Positions 1 through 9,096 of a stretch of 34,016 bases of DNA are shown here, piece by piece. The position numbers and the translations under genes are program-made. Where the stretch lies: NCBI GenBank assembly GCA_964579725.1, contig CAZOHG010000040.1:1-34016 (forward strand). The letters are read 5' to 3'. The stretch is from CAZOHG01 sp964579725 (lineage in GTDB: Bacteria; Zhuqueibacterota; JdFR-76; BMS3Abin05). Position 1 is the stretch's first letter. Every line of letters begins with the position of its first letter. The notes beneath the pieces are model-generated. The model worked only from the letters and a program-made list of their open reading frames with translations. It ran no database searches and was not told the origin of the DNA.

Positions 1-1306
1 AAAACGTTCCGGCGTCGGGGTGAAAGGTCTGCTCGTGGATTTGAATGGGAATTTTGTTTCCTTGTGGGTCTTTTGCCGTCAAACCGACGGCTTCGCCGGG
101 AAGGTGCACCCGGGTCGTCATCCGCTCTTTGCGCTGCCAGGCAAGCGGATTAAATACCAGAAGCGTTCCGGTGGCTCTCTCCGACACCGCCTGAAACAAA
201 TCCCTTGCAGCCGATTCGACCGACCGGGTTGCGTCCAAAAGTGCTTCAGTGAGCTGCTTTTCGGCGTCCTCGTAAACGGCGGGAATGGACGTACCTGCGA
301 GAATATCGTGAAATTGGTGGAACAAGAGGGTTTTCCAACTGGCCTCAAGGAGTTCCGCTGGGTAGCGCCTAAAACGCAGAATGGCCGAAAGACTGTGCAC
401 GGCTTCGGCGTAGTAGAGAAACGACTCCAGAAAACGGTTCCAACGCTTTATGTCGGAATGAGAGGAATAGCAACCCCGCGAGTGATACTGGAGCTCCCCT
501 TGCACCAGCGGCCGCTTTTCCTGTGTGCCTTTTACCGCCTCAAAGAAACTCTCTGGGTCACTGAACAGAATGTCAGCTCTACCGGCTAATTCTTTTTTCT
601 GCCTTAAAATGGACTCCAAATTTTCCCGTGTCGGCCCCCCTCCGTGGTCCCCGACGCCGTAAAACAACATTTCTTTCCCGACGTCCAAATCTACCTCGGC
701 AACGGCTAACCGGATGCGGCTGTCCAATTCTTTCGCCCAGGAATTGTAATGAAAAGGTGGCCTCGAGGCCAAAACGGTGGTGCCATCCAGGGCTTGCCAT
801 CGAAATAGTGTGGAAGGCAAAACCTTTTCATTGGGTTTGGGACGAAAAAAAACGTAGTTTACAATGCCAGTGTGACGCAAAATTTGAGGAAGCTGCGCCG
901 TGTGACCAAAGGAATCCACGTTGTAGCCGGTTTGGACGTCCACACCGAATTTCTCCCGAAAATAGCGTTTTCCGTAGAGCGCCTGTCGAATAAATGATTC
1001 GCCCGAAGGGATATTCACGTCCGGTTGCACCCACCAACCGCCCACAATTTTCCAGCGCCCCTCTTGAATCTTCTTCTTAATCTTTTCAAAAAGTTCGGGC
1101 TCCTTTTCTTCCACCCACAGGTAAGCCGCCGCCTGGCTGCACGTGTACACAAAATCGGGATATTCGTCCATTAATTGAAGAACCGTCTGCGACGTCCGAA
1201 TCATTTCTTCCCTGGCTTCCTCCCAACGCCAAAGCCAGGCCAAATCCAAATGGGCATTGCCAATCATGTAAATGGCCGTTTTTTCAGGAGCTTTTTCTTT
1301 TTCCAC
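1..1306 (-). CDS. GH38 alpha-mannosidase, C-terminus cut by window edge
   Basis: About 435 residues are present; the 3' end lies outside the window. The reading frame translates openly on the minus strand. The start is a GTG at 1306 preceded by GGAGG four bases upstream. The protein opens with the GH38 zinc motif (AHLDLAWLW, H19 and D21), then the GGWWVQPDVN segment, then the nucleophile region VDSFGH (D131). The helical middle domain carries QYHSRGCYSSHSDIKRWNR and FHQFHDILAGT, as in bacterial GH38 enzymes. The family removes terminal alpha-mannose from glycans using a Zn ion and a double-displacement mechanism. No signal peptide is visible, so a cytoplasmic enzyme acting on imported oligosaccharides is likely. 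It lies downstream of a TonB-dependent receptor, but a terminator separates them. Family assignment is confident; the linkage specificity is not known. Confidence 0.9.
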   Translation of the reverse strand, partial: MEKEKAPEKTAIYMIGNAHLDLAWLWRWEEAREEMIRTSQTVLQLMDEYPDFVYTCSQAAAYLWVEEKEPELFEKIKKKIQEGRWKIVGGWWVQPDVNIPSGESFIRQALYGKRYFREKFGVDVQTGYNVDSFGHTAQLPQILRHTGIVNYVFFRPKPNEKVLPSTLFRWQALDGTTVLASRPPFHYNSWAKELDSRIRLAVAEVDLDVGKEMLFYGVGDHGGGPTRENLESILRQKKELAGRADILFSDPESFFEAVKGTQEKRPLVQGELQYHSRGCYSSHSDIKRWNRFLESFLYYAEAVHSLSAILRFRRYPAELLEASWKTLLFHQFHDILAGTSIPAVYEDAEKQLTEALLDATRSVESAARDLFQAVSERATGTLLVFNPLAWQRKERMTTRVHLPGEAVGLTAKDPQGNKIPIQIHEQTFHPDAGTF

Positions 1307-1445
1307 AGAACCTCCGAAATCAATAGGTGCTCTTGATAAAATTGTCCACAAACCCAAAAATAGTGAAAAGAAAAATAAGAAAAAAAGAGATTAAAAACCA
1401 GAGGAAAAATAGCTATTTTCTCAAGGATCGAAATCTTCCCAATAA

Positions 1446-1473
1446 AAAAGCCCCCTGTAAAAAGGGGGCTTTT
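1446..1473 (-). terminator. Intrinsic terminator after the TonB-dependent receptor
   Basis: The arms 1449-1456 and 1463-1470 form AGCCCCCT/AGGGGGCT with a 6-base loop, extended by A-T pairs on both sides. Read on the minus strand the hairpin is followed by TTTTTTATT. It lies 20 bases past the receptor stop codon. The flanking A and T runs could let it work in both directions. Confidence 0.9.
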
Positions 1474-1492
1474 GCTGCAACAGAGTTAAGTC

Positions 1493-4297
1493 TTAATACG
1501 AAATACTGAAACCGGCATTGATGTAGCGAGGCATTCCGAAGAAAACCTCGGCATCGTCGGCATCGTGGTCGTGATCCCAGGCATTGTACCGGCTGTTGTC
1601 TCTTGCATCCTGAATGTAAAGGGAATCGAACAGATTGAATACATGAGCAAACAGTTGCAATCGCACGCCACGATAGGTCACAGGAAGATTGTACGAAATG
1701 TGCAGATCCATGACGCCGTAATCCGGAGCTTTCCAGCTTTGCTTGCGGTCTTTCGGATTGGTACGGCTGAAAGGATCCCAGTAAGAATAGTTTCGCATGT
1801 AGTACCGATAAACGACTTGAGCCCGAAGTCCGTGAACCGGGTAAGCCGTTCCCACCAGTGCAAACTGCGTCTGGGGAGCGTCCCCAACCTTCAGGTCTTT
1901 GACGTAGTAATTTGCAGTGTCGCTTTTAACGGTGTGGGCATTTTTGTCGTAGCTTCGGTACACACCGCTCACGTCGTCTAACATTTTCCAGTTACCAAAG
2001 GAGGCCGCCGCACTCAGATTGAATAGGGAAACCGGCTGGTAGCCCAATTCGAATTCAACACCCTGGTGAAGGGCATTCATTCCTGAAAGTAGGATGACTC
2101 CCTCCGTCCCATCTTGATTTACAATACCGATGAGTTTGGAACGGTCTTTCCAGTACGTATTGTACAAATCGGCTTTGGTTTTTAAGCGCCCGTCCATCAA
2201 TTTTGCATTCACACCACTTTCAAAATCAATGAATTTTTCATTGGTGTAGCTTTTGGCCAGCGTTCCTGTGCGGTCGTCAATGACGTTGTCAAAAATCGGC
2301 ACTTTGGTGATGTAACCGGCGTTGGCATAAAAATCCACATTCTCAGTCATTCGATAGCTGGCGCCACCCTTCAACTGAATGCCGGAAATCCAATCGGATT
2401 TCAATGTAAATTCAGGGCTGTTTACATCCGGGGAGCCGTCTGCCAGTTTTTTGGAGGTGCGGAAATGATCCGTAAAGCCGTATTTAATCATGGAATAGCC
2501 GGCCATTCCGTACACACTCATAATGGCGGTTTTGTATTCACCCTGTGCGTAGACGCCTAACCAATTGACCGTGTTGGTATTGAAATAAGCGATCTTGTCG
2601 CCCAGGTGCTTTTTCTGCTTGTCAGGGGTGTTGTCGTACTCATTGGCTTTGTCCACAAAGTATTTTCCACCCAACAAATCGCGCACTTCCCGGTAGTGTT
2701 CGATCTGAGCCGTCCGCCAATCGATTCCAAAATTGGTCATCAACTGATCGGAAACTTTGTATTTGCCACGCAGAATATCACCAATTGTCCACTGGTTGTT
2801 TCGGCTGTTCCGAAGCACACCGATGGACTGACCGTCTTCTTTGTGGATTTTCTTTTTGTCCACGTAGTAGTCGCCGGCACCTGCTTCGTTTACTTCGATG
2901 GTCTTATTCCAATCATATCGCCATGGAGAAGGCCCATAGTAGAATTTGTAGTGTTGGTCGCCCAATTTCCCATTAAAATCGCGACGGTAAATCTTACCAA
3001 TTGTACCGGTTCCGCCACCGTGGCCGCCGGAATAGTACGCCACATTGTAGAAACTCAGTTTGTCGGTCAAATTGGAGTACCAGTTCAAATTAATTTGAGG
3101 TTTGTGAAAGAAATTTTCACGCTCCATCAGGTAATTCGGATTGTAGCGGTCTGTGAGATGTTCGTCCCACATCTGCTTGCCTTTGTAAGACGAGCTCACA
3201 GGAGCCCAGTTTTGGTTAAAAGTGCGACCGGCTTCTTTAAATTTCTTAAACGCTGCCGTGTCGTAATCAGCCAAACCTTCGGCAAAACTCTTGCTGTAGG
3301 TGGCGATATTTTGTTTGTACAGATTCTGTCCGTGTCGCTGAGGAGCACCCACGGCGTACAATTCGACTCGATTGTTTTTATTAATATTCCAACTGGCGCC
3401 AAAATAGTACGCCCAGGCATCCGTCCAAGTTTTGTCGATGATGCCGTCCGCTGTTTTGCGAACCAACAAACCGTTAAAGGCAAATTTCTTGTTGATCAGG
3501 CCGGAGTTAAAGGTTAAGGTGGTCTTCATGAAATTACCGCTGCCAAACTCCTGTTTGTAGCGCAGGCCAAATGCCTGACGGGTCGGAGATGTAATAATAT
3601 TCATGGTTCCACCTACAGAAGCCGTAGCCAGGTTGACAGCACTCAAACCCCGCTGTACCTGAATGGAAGCCGTGGCATCGGAAATACCATCCCAGTTTGA
3701 CCAGTAAACCCATCCATTTTCCATATCATTGACGGGAACACCGTTGATCATAATAGCAACATTTCTTTGGTCAAAACCACGGATGTTGATTCGGGCATCA
3801 CCGGAGCCACCACCCTGCTGAGTAGCATAGACACTCGGCGTGGTGTTCAAAACCAGCGGTACGTCCCGAGAACCCAGCCGAATTTCCATCTGGTCTCTGT
3901 CCACATTGGTAAAAGCCACCGGCGTTTCGCGTTCCTGAGCGCGGTCTGCAACAATTTCAATGGCGTTGGCCAACATCACGCTCTGGCTCAACTTGAAATT
4001 GACGGTCGTCGTCTGGCCGGGCCTTACCCGTACGTCGCGCGTTTGGTCCACATACCCAATGTAATTCACTTTCAGGGTGTATTTACCGGGCAGCAAATTG
4101 GAAAGTTCAAACTCTCCGTTTTGGTTGGAAGCCGTTCCCATGGTGGTTCCAACAATCATAATATTTGCTCCGGGCAACCCCTGGCCGCTTTTGGCATCCA
4201 CTACCTTTCCTTTAATGGCGCCCCTTTGGGCAAAAGCCATCCCCGGCAAGGTAATTGCCAGCATGAATAAAATAAACAAATAACCTGCCTTTTTCAT
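1493..4297 (-). CDS. TonB-dependent outer-membrane receptor with carboxypeptidase-regulatory-like domain
   Basis: This 934-residue protein begins with a clear signal peptide (about residues 1-23, ending AFA-Q). Residues 27-105 form a CarboxypepD_reg-like beta-sandwich (GAIKGKVVDAKSGQGLPGANI). A TonB-box-like stretch ETPVAF precedes the plug at about 125-235, which has INIRGFDQRNVAIMINGVPV and GGTMNII. The rest is a 22-strand-type barrel ending in INAGFSISY, with the aromatic last residue needed for barrel insertion. GAGGAG lies five bases before the ATG. Such receptors import bulky substrates with energy from TonB-ExbBD. No SusD-like partner is adjacent, so this is not a standard SusCD pair. 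The substrate cannot be read from sequence; the mannosidase downstream hints at a glycan, weakly. Confidence 0.93.
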   Translation of the reverse strand: MKKAGYLFILFMLAITLPGMAFAQRGAIKGKVVDAKSGQGLPGANIMIVGTTMGTASNQNGEFELSNLLPGKYTLKVNYIGYVDQTRDVRVRPGQTTTVNFKLSQSVMLANAIEIVADRAQERETPVAFTNVDRDQMEIRLGSRDVPLVLNTTPSVYATQQGGGSGDARINIRGFDQRNVAIMINGVPVNDMENGWVYWSNWDGISDATASIQVQRGLSAVNLATASVGGTMNIITSPTRQAFGLRYKQEFGSGNFMKTTLTFNSGLINKKFAFNGLLVRKTADGIIDKTWTDAWAYYFGASWNINKNNRVELYAVGAPQRHGQNLYKQNIATYSKSFAEGLADYDTAAFKKFKEAGRTFNQNWAPVSSSYKGKQMWDEHLTDRYNPNYLMERENFFHKPQINLNWYSNLTDKLSFYNVAYYSGGHGGGTGTIGKIYRRDFNGKLGDQHYKFYYGPSPWRYDWNKTIEVNEAGAGDYYVDKKKIHKEDGQSIGVLRNSRNNQWTIGDILRGKYKVSDQLMTNFGIDWRTAQIEHYREVRDLLGGKYFVDKANEYDNTPDKQKKHLGDKIAYFNTNTVNWLGVYAQGEYKTAIMSVYGMAGYSMIKYGFTDHFRTSKKLADGSPDVNSPEFTLKSDWISGIQLKGGASYRMTENVDFYANAGYITKVPIFDNVIDDRTGTLAKSYTNEKFIDFESGVNAKLMDGRLKTKADLYNTYWKDRSKLIGIVNQDGTEGVILLSGMNALHQGVEFELGYQPVSLFNLSAAASFGNWKMLDDVSGVYRSYDKNAHTVKSDTANYYVKDLKVGDAPQTQFALVGTAYPVHGLRAQVVYRYYMRNYSYWDPFSRTNPKDRKQSWKAPDYGVMDLHISYNLPVTYRGVRLQLFAHVFNLFDSLYIQDARDNSRYNAWDHDHDADDAEVFFGMPRYINAGFSISY

Positions 4298-4882
4298 TGC
4301 CTACTCCTCTTTTTTGGTTCCTGCCTGAAAATGCCCCACTTTTTTTACCCTTACAAAATAAGGATATTCCTCCGATGATCTCTTAACGAGGACTTTTTTC
4401 CTCTCCTCCGGTCACGTTGACCGGCTTTTTGAAATGCGAAATTGTCAAAGAACAAAGGGCATTCTCGAGACACTTCATCAAAACACTTTTCAGATGATTG
4501 ACCCCTTTCCCCTGTGAAAGCGAAATCCAAATTTGACAAATTTTACGAACAATTTTTGAAAAAATCAAGTAAAAAGTGAAGAAATTGTAACAAATGATTT
4601 CGGAAAAGAAAACGCAATTTGTAACTCATTATTTATTTGGAAGATAAAAAACACAGCCTTCCCTGAAAATTTTACCAAAAGGCACGCTTGAAGCGCTCAT
4701 TGCACCTACCAACCACAGAAGGCCGCAACAAACAGAAAGGTGAAAAAATCATCCCCAACCAAAATAAATGGGTGTCTTGGCCGGACGCTGCGCTTTTGTT
4801 GCTGGTTCTGCTCCCCGGCGCCTATTCGGCACAATTAAAATTGCCAAATGCCACAAACGACCTGTCCCGGAGCTTTGGTTGC
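4298..4882. other. Gene-free stretch upstream of the receptor
   Basis: This 585-bp gap separates the purL stop from the receptor start. The part nearest the receptor (about 4300-4680) is AT-rich and should hold its promoter, but no -35/-10 pair stands out. It contains the inverted repeat at 4408-4424. The part nearest purL (about 4757-4880) is richer in GC. On the plus strand it encodes a signal-peptide-like run (WPDAALLLLVLLPGAYSAQ) in a frame without a ribosome-binding site that continues antisense into purL. I treat that as chance or a decayed remnant. No terminator was seen after purL. Confidence 0.5.
4408..4424. promoter_or_regulatory. Perfect 7-bp inverted repeat upstream of the receptor gene
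   Basis: CCGGTCA and TGACCGG are separated by CGT, about 110 bases before the receptor start codon. On the plus strand a CTTTTT follows, and a second small hairpin (GAGGA/TCCTC) lies just before it at about 4388-4403. No plus-strand gene needs a terminator here. A regulator-binding site or a leader structure for the receptor transcript is possible. I do not recognise it as a known operator. Confidence 0.35.
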
Positions 4883-7120
4883 CTATTTTTTCATTTTATT
4901 TTCCAGAGCGCTTTCGTAGATTTCCTTCAGCCCCCTTGTTTCGGCCTGAACAACCATTTTCCCGTTTATTTCAATGGTCACGTTTTGTGGAGTAACCTTT
5001 CCAATTTCTTCAACCGGAATTCGGAACTCTCGTGCTGCCTTCAAAAAGGAATCTTTTTTCGCTTTCGAAACCGAAACAACCACCCGCGTTTGGTCTTCTC
5101 CAAAAAGCACAAAATCATCTCGGAGGGTTGTTTTGAGGGAAATCCGTGCTCCCAGCGTACCCTCCGAATGGCCCATTGCAGATTCCGCCAGAGTTACTGC
5201 CAAACCGCCGTCGGAAACATCGTGCGCCGATTGAAGCAAATGCCGCCGGGCCGCTTCTACCAAAAAAAGAACCAATCGGTTTTCCGCCTCGAGGTCCAGG
5301 GCAGGAGCGTCGCCGGTCACCTTCCCGTAAATAGTCTTCAAATATTCACTTCCGCCAATTTCACCTCGATTTTCGCCCAACAGAAAAATCAAATCCCCCA
5401 CCGCTTTAAATTCGTCCGTAACCATGTCTTTGAAATCATCCAAAATTCCCAACATGCCAATAACCGGCGTCGGGTAAATGGCCCCATCGGGATTTTCATT
5501 GTAAAAGCTCACATTTCCACCCGTAACAGGCGTTCCCAGCGCGCGGCAAGCTTCCCCGATTCCCAAAACAGCTTCTTTAAACTGGTAAAAGGCCTCCGGT
5601 TTGTACGGATTGCCAAAATTCAGACAGTTGGTAATGGCAACGGGACGGGCTCCCGTACAGGCCACGTTCCGCGCCGCTTCCGCAACGGCAATCTGGGCAC
5701 CCCGTCGAGGATTTAAATAAACGTACCGGCCGTTACCGTCGGTTTTCATGGCCAGGGCTTTGCGCGTGCCTTTGAGGCGCAAAACCGCCGCATCCCCGCC
5801 GGGAAGCTGGATTGTGTTGGTTTGAACCATTGTGTCGTACTGCTCGTACACCCAGTGTTTGGCCGCAATGGTGGGAGCCGACAAAAGCGTTTTGAGGACG
5901 TCGGTGTAATTCCTTGGCCTGGGAAGGTTGGAGAAATTCGCCCGCTGCACATTGTCCAAATAGGCCGGGCGTTTGCTTTCCCGGTCGTACACGGGGGCCC
6001 CCTCGCCCGCACTCAAATGAAAGGCAGGGATTTCTGCCACCGTTTCCCCACGCCATTTTACCCGTAAAATGCCGTCGTCTGTGACCTTTCCAAATTCGGA
6101 CCAGGTCACATCCCATTTGTCACAAATTTGCCGGATCTTTTCCTCGCACCCGGGCTTCGAAATAATCAGCATCCGCTCCTGAGATTCCGACAACATGATT
6201 TCGTAGGGAATCATGTTCTCTTCGCGCAGCGGCGCTTTGTCCAGGTCGAGTTCAATCCCCAAACCGCTTTTGGCTGCCACCTCTGAGGTAGAGCTGGTAA
6301 TGCCGGCAGCACCCATGTCCTGAACACCCTCGGCGCAGCCTTCCCGCACAATTTCCAATGTGGCTTCCATGATTAGTTTTTCCGTAAAGGGATCGCCCAC
6401 CTGCACGTGGGGCCTTTTGGCTTCGGATTTCTCGCTAATTTCTTCTGAGGCAAATGTGGCTCCGTGAATTCCGTCGCGACCGGTAGCCGACCCAATAATA
6501 AAAACGGATGCCCCGGGTGTTTTCGCAATGGCGTGTGCCACCTGATCGTGCCGGACCAAACCTACCGTCATGGCGTTTACAAGGGGGTTTCCCCGGTAGG
6601 CGTCGTCAAAAACCACCTCCCCTGCAACCGTCGGAATACCAAGACAATTACCGTAGTCGCCAATTCCGCGAACCACGCCGTCAAACAAATATTGAACACG
6701 CTGGTCATTGAGCTCCCCGAAACGGAGCGAATCCAAACCGGCGATGGGCCGGGCTCCCATGGCGAAAATATCCCGCATGATCCCCCCCACTCCGGTAGCC
6801 GCCCCCTGGTAGGGTTCCACGGCTGAAGGGTGATTGTGGCTTTCAATCTTAAAGGCAACCGCCAGACCGTCACCAATGTCGATTAAGCCGGCATTTTCTT
6901 CTCCGGCTTCCACCAAAAGGGCCGCCCCCTGACGCGGAAGCGTCTTTAATAAATTCAGCGAATTTTTGTAGCTGCAATGTTCCGACCACATGACCGAAAA
7001 AATACCCAATTCCGTGTAAGTGGGTGTTCGCCCCAAAATGGAAAGAATTTTGTCGTACTCTTCGTCCGTCAAACCGTGTTCTTTTGCCAGTTCGCGCGTC
7101 ACATCAGGTTCTTTCATCAT
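4883..7120 (-). CDS. purL: Phosphoribosylformylglycinamidine synthase, small-type PurL subunit
   Basis: PurL converts FGAR to FGAM with ATP and ammonia in de novo purine synthesis. At 745 residues this is the small form, which needs PurQ (glutaminase) and PurS; neither gene is in the window. Visible signatures are MWSEHCSYK at 44-52, the substrate/metal segment ESHNHPSAVEPYQGAATGVGG, QDMGAAGITSS in the first half, and VSDGGLAVTLAESA in the second. Two ATGs lie in tandem (7120 and 7117); the second has better spacing (six bases) from GAGG. It lies 110 bases downstream of uvrC on the same strand and could be cotranscribed. Confidence 0.97.
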   Translation of the reverse strand: MMKEPDVTRELAKEHGLTDEEYDKILSILGRTPTYTELGIFSVMWSEHCSYKNSLNLLKTLPRQGAALLVEAGEENAGLIDIGDGLAVAFKIESHNHPSAVEPYQGAATGVGGIMRDIFAMGARPIAGLDSLRFGELNDQRVQYLFDGVVRGIGDYGNCLGIPTVAGEVVFDDAYRGNPLVNAMTVGLVRHDQVAHAIAKTPGASVFIIGSATGRDGIHGATFASEEISEKSEAKRPHVQVGDPFTEKLIMEATLEIVREGCAEGVQDMGAAGITSSTSEVAAKSGLGIELDLDKAPLREENMIPYEIMLSESQERMLIISKPGCEEKIRQICDKWDVTWSEFGKVTDDGILRVKWRGETVAEIPAFHLSAGEGAPVYDRESKRPAYLDNVQRANFSNLPRPRNYTDVLKTLLSAPTIAAKHWVYEQYDTMVQTNTIQLPGGDAAVLRLKGTRKALAMKTDGNGRYVYLNPRRGAQIAVAEAARNVACTGARPVAITNCLNFGNPYKPEAFYQFKEAVLGIGEACRALGTPVTGGNVSFYNENPDGAIYPTPVIGMLGILDDFKDMVTDEFKAVGDLIFLLGENRGEIGGSEYLKTIYGKVTGDAPALDLEAENRLVLFLVEAARRHLLQSAHDVSDGGLAVTLAESAMGHSEGTLGARISLKTTLRDDFVLFGEDQTRVVVSVSKAKKDSFLKAAREFRIPVEEIGKVTPQNVTIEINGKMVVQAETRGLKEIYESALENKMKK

Positions 7121-7136
7121 CTTCCTCGTTTCACCT

Positions 7137-7194
7137 TGTGAATTTTTCCTTGAAAAAATAGCTCAAACACCGATATTTTTCAGTGTGAATTTTT
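7137..7194. repeat. 11-bp direct repeat in the uvrC-purL spacer
   Basis: TGTGAATTTTT occurs at 7137-7147 and again at 7184-7194, a spacing of 47 bp. Both copies are upstream of the purL start. The spacer is AT-rich, so chance is a real possibility. No role is known. Confidence 0.3.
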
Positions 7195-7230
7195 ACCGCA
7201 TTTTTTTTGAGCGGATGGCCCGGGCCTTTT

Positions 7231-9096
7231 TTACATCTCTTCAACGCCCTTTTCCTCCATTTTCGGGGCATTCCTGTGAAAGTGCGACCAAATTCTTTCT
7301 GCAACCGAGTGAGGCAGCCCGGGCATTTCTTGCAATTCTTTTAATGTGGCTGTTTGGAGGCGCCGAATCGAACCGAAATATGTAAGCAGGGCCTGCCGCC
7401 TTTTCTCCCCGATTCCGGGAATCGTGTCCAATTCCGATTGCAGGGTGCGTTTTTCCCTTCTCAGGCGGTGGTAGGTAATGGCAAATCGGTGGGATTCGTC
7501 GCGTACTCGTTGCAACAGCTTGAGTCCCGGTGAGCTGCGCGGAATATTTTGTGGGGCACTGACTCCGGGCAAAAAAACTTCGTCCAAGCGCTTGGCAAGT
7601 GCTGCAATGGGTTGGTCGTGAATGCCCAATTCACGAAGGGCCTGAACAGCGCTTGAAAGCTGCCCCTTTCCCCCGTCGATGAGAATGAGGTCGGGCAGCG
7701 GCTGTTTTTCTTCCAACAATCGCTTGTACCGGCGTGCAACCACTTCTTTCATCGAGGAAAAATCGTCAATGCCCTCGACCGTACGAATACGAAATCGGCG
7801 GTAGTCGCTTTTCCGCGGCTGCCCGTCCACAAAGCAGACCATTGACGCCACCGTGTCCGTTCCGGAGATGTGGGAAATGTCAAACGCTTCCACGCGGCGG
7901 GGAGGCCGACTCAAACTCAAATCCCGTTGAAGCGCTTCTACGATTTTGGGTACCCGTTCCTTTTTCTCCCTACGTTTTTGAAGCTGCCATTCCTGCAAAA
8001 TCAATCGGGCATTTCGCGCGGCCATGTCCACCAATTTTTTCTTCTCCCCGCGCTTCGGAACCCAAATTCGGCATCGTTTCCCTCGTTTGCTTTTGAGCCA
8101 GATTTCCATCTCGGCACGGTTTTCCACGTCCATTGGGATGTGAATTTCTTCGGGCAAAAAATCAACTTTCAAATAATATTGCAAGAGAAAAGATTTGAGG
8201 ATTTCTGAATCGGACTCCCGAGCCGCATTGTTGAGAACAAAATGGTGACGCCCCAGGATTTTCCCTTCCCGAACCTTAAAAACAACCCCAACGGCCAGAT
8301 TTTCATCTCGGTGAACGGCCACAATGTCGCGGTCCACTTCTGCGGAAAGCACCATTTTTTGACGCGACCGAAATTGTTCAATGGCTGCAATTTGATCCCG
8401 TACGCGGGCGGCTTCCTCAAACCGCTCGGCCTCGGCAAGTTTTTCCATGGTTTTTTCCAGCTCCTGAACCACGGCATTGTTTTTTCCTTCAATAAATCGA
8501 ACCATTTGGTCCACAATTTTGCCGTAGGCTTCTTTGCTAATAAGCCCCTGGCACGGCCCCGGGCAGCGGTCAATGTAATAATCCAAACAGAGCTTAATTT
8601 TGCGGGAAGCTACCGTTTTGTCATCGAGACGGTACTGGCAACTCCGGATAGGGAAAATTCGGCGCACGGCTTTGAGCAAACTGCGCATGGAATGCACGTC
8701 TGTGTAAGGCCCAAAATAACGGGAGCCGTCTTTTACAATTTTTCGGGTGGGAAAAATCCGGGGAAATTCCTCGTGCGTCACCCGAATGTAGGGAAAGGAT
8801 TTGTCATCTTTCAGCGTAACATTGTACCGCGGTTTGTACTCTTTAATCATATTCGCTTCCAAAATAAGCGCCTCAACTTCCGAATCCGTGGTAATGGTTT
8901 CGAGATCGTAAATTTTCCGTACCAAAACCCGTAGCTTGGCCTCCTTTCGGCGCGAATCCTGAAAATAGGAACGCACGCGGTTGCGCAAATTTTTCGCCTT
9001 TCCGATGTAAATCACTTTGCCTTTTTCATTCTTGAAAAAATAGACCCCTGGAAGGGTGGGCAGGGAATCCAATTTATTTTGAAGTGTCGGGTTCAT
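7231..9096 (-). CDS. uvrC: Excinuclease ABC subunit C
   Basis: UvrC makes the dual incisions of nucleotide excision repair together with UvrB. The 621-residue protein has the GIY-YIG nuclease (LPGVYFFKNEKGKVIYIGKA, about 15-95), four cysteines at 153, 170, 178 and 182, a UVR helix pair (about 200-235), the RNase H-like second nuclease (DISHISGTDTVASMVCF, LILIDGGKGQL) and a C-terminal helix-hairpin-helix pair (IPGIGEKRRQALL). I chose the ATG at 9096; a TTG at 9114 would add six residues with no support from the family. This start overlaps the end of the epimerase gene by 23 bases, so translation is probably coupled. No LexA box was seen upstream. Confidence 0.97.
   Translation of the reverse strand: MNPTLQNKLDSLPTLPGVYFFKNEKGKVIYIGKAKNLRNRVRSYFQDSRRKEAKLRVLVRKIYDLETITTDSEVEALILEANMIKEYKPRYNVTLKDDKSFPYIRVTHEEFPRIFPTRKIVKDGSRYFGPYTDVHSMRSLLKAVRRIFPIRSCQYRLDDKTVASRKIKLCLDYYIDRCPGPCQGLISKEAYGKIVDQMVRFIEGKNNAVVQELEKTMEKLAEAERFEEAARVRDQIAAIEQFRSRQKMVLSAEVDRDIVAVHRDENLAVGVVFKVREGKILGRHHFVLNNAARESDSEILKSFLLQYYLKVDFLPEEIHIPMDVENRAEMEIWLKSKRGKRCRIWVPKRGEKKKLVDMAARNARLILQEWQLQKRREKKERVPKIVEALQRDLSLSRPPRRVEAFDISHISGTDTVASMVCFVDGQPRKSDYRRFRIRTVEGIDDFSSMKEVVARRYKRLLEEKQPLPDLILIDGGKGQLSSAVQALRELGIHDQPIAALAKRLDEVFLPGVSAPQNIPRSSPGLKLLQRVRDESHRFAITYHRLRREKRTLQSELDTIPGIGEKRRQALLTYFGSIRRLQTATLKELQEMPGLPHSVAERIWSHFHRNAPKMEEKGVEEM

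Noticed and set aside
2606..3517. 303-codon plus-strand frame inside the TonB-dependent receptor
   Set aside because: It is fully antisense to a well-supported gene and has an unlikely composition rich in Val, Phe and His.
4688..5716. 342-codon plus-strand frame with a signal-peptide-like stretch
   Set aside because: About 830 bases lie antisense to purL, there is no ribosome-binding site, and the product resembles no family.
7216..7225. GGCCCGGGCC next to a T-run after uvrC, considered as a terminator
   Set aside because: The 10-bp palindrome has no room for a loop, and the T-run lies on the plus strand, the wrong side for uvrC.
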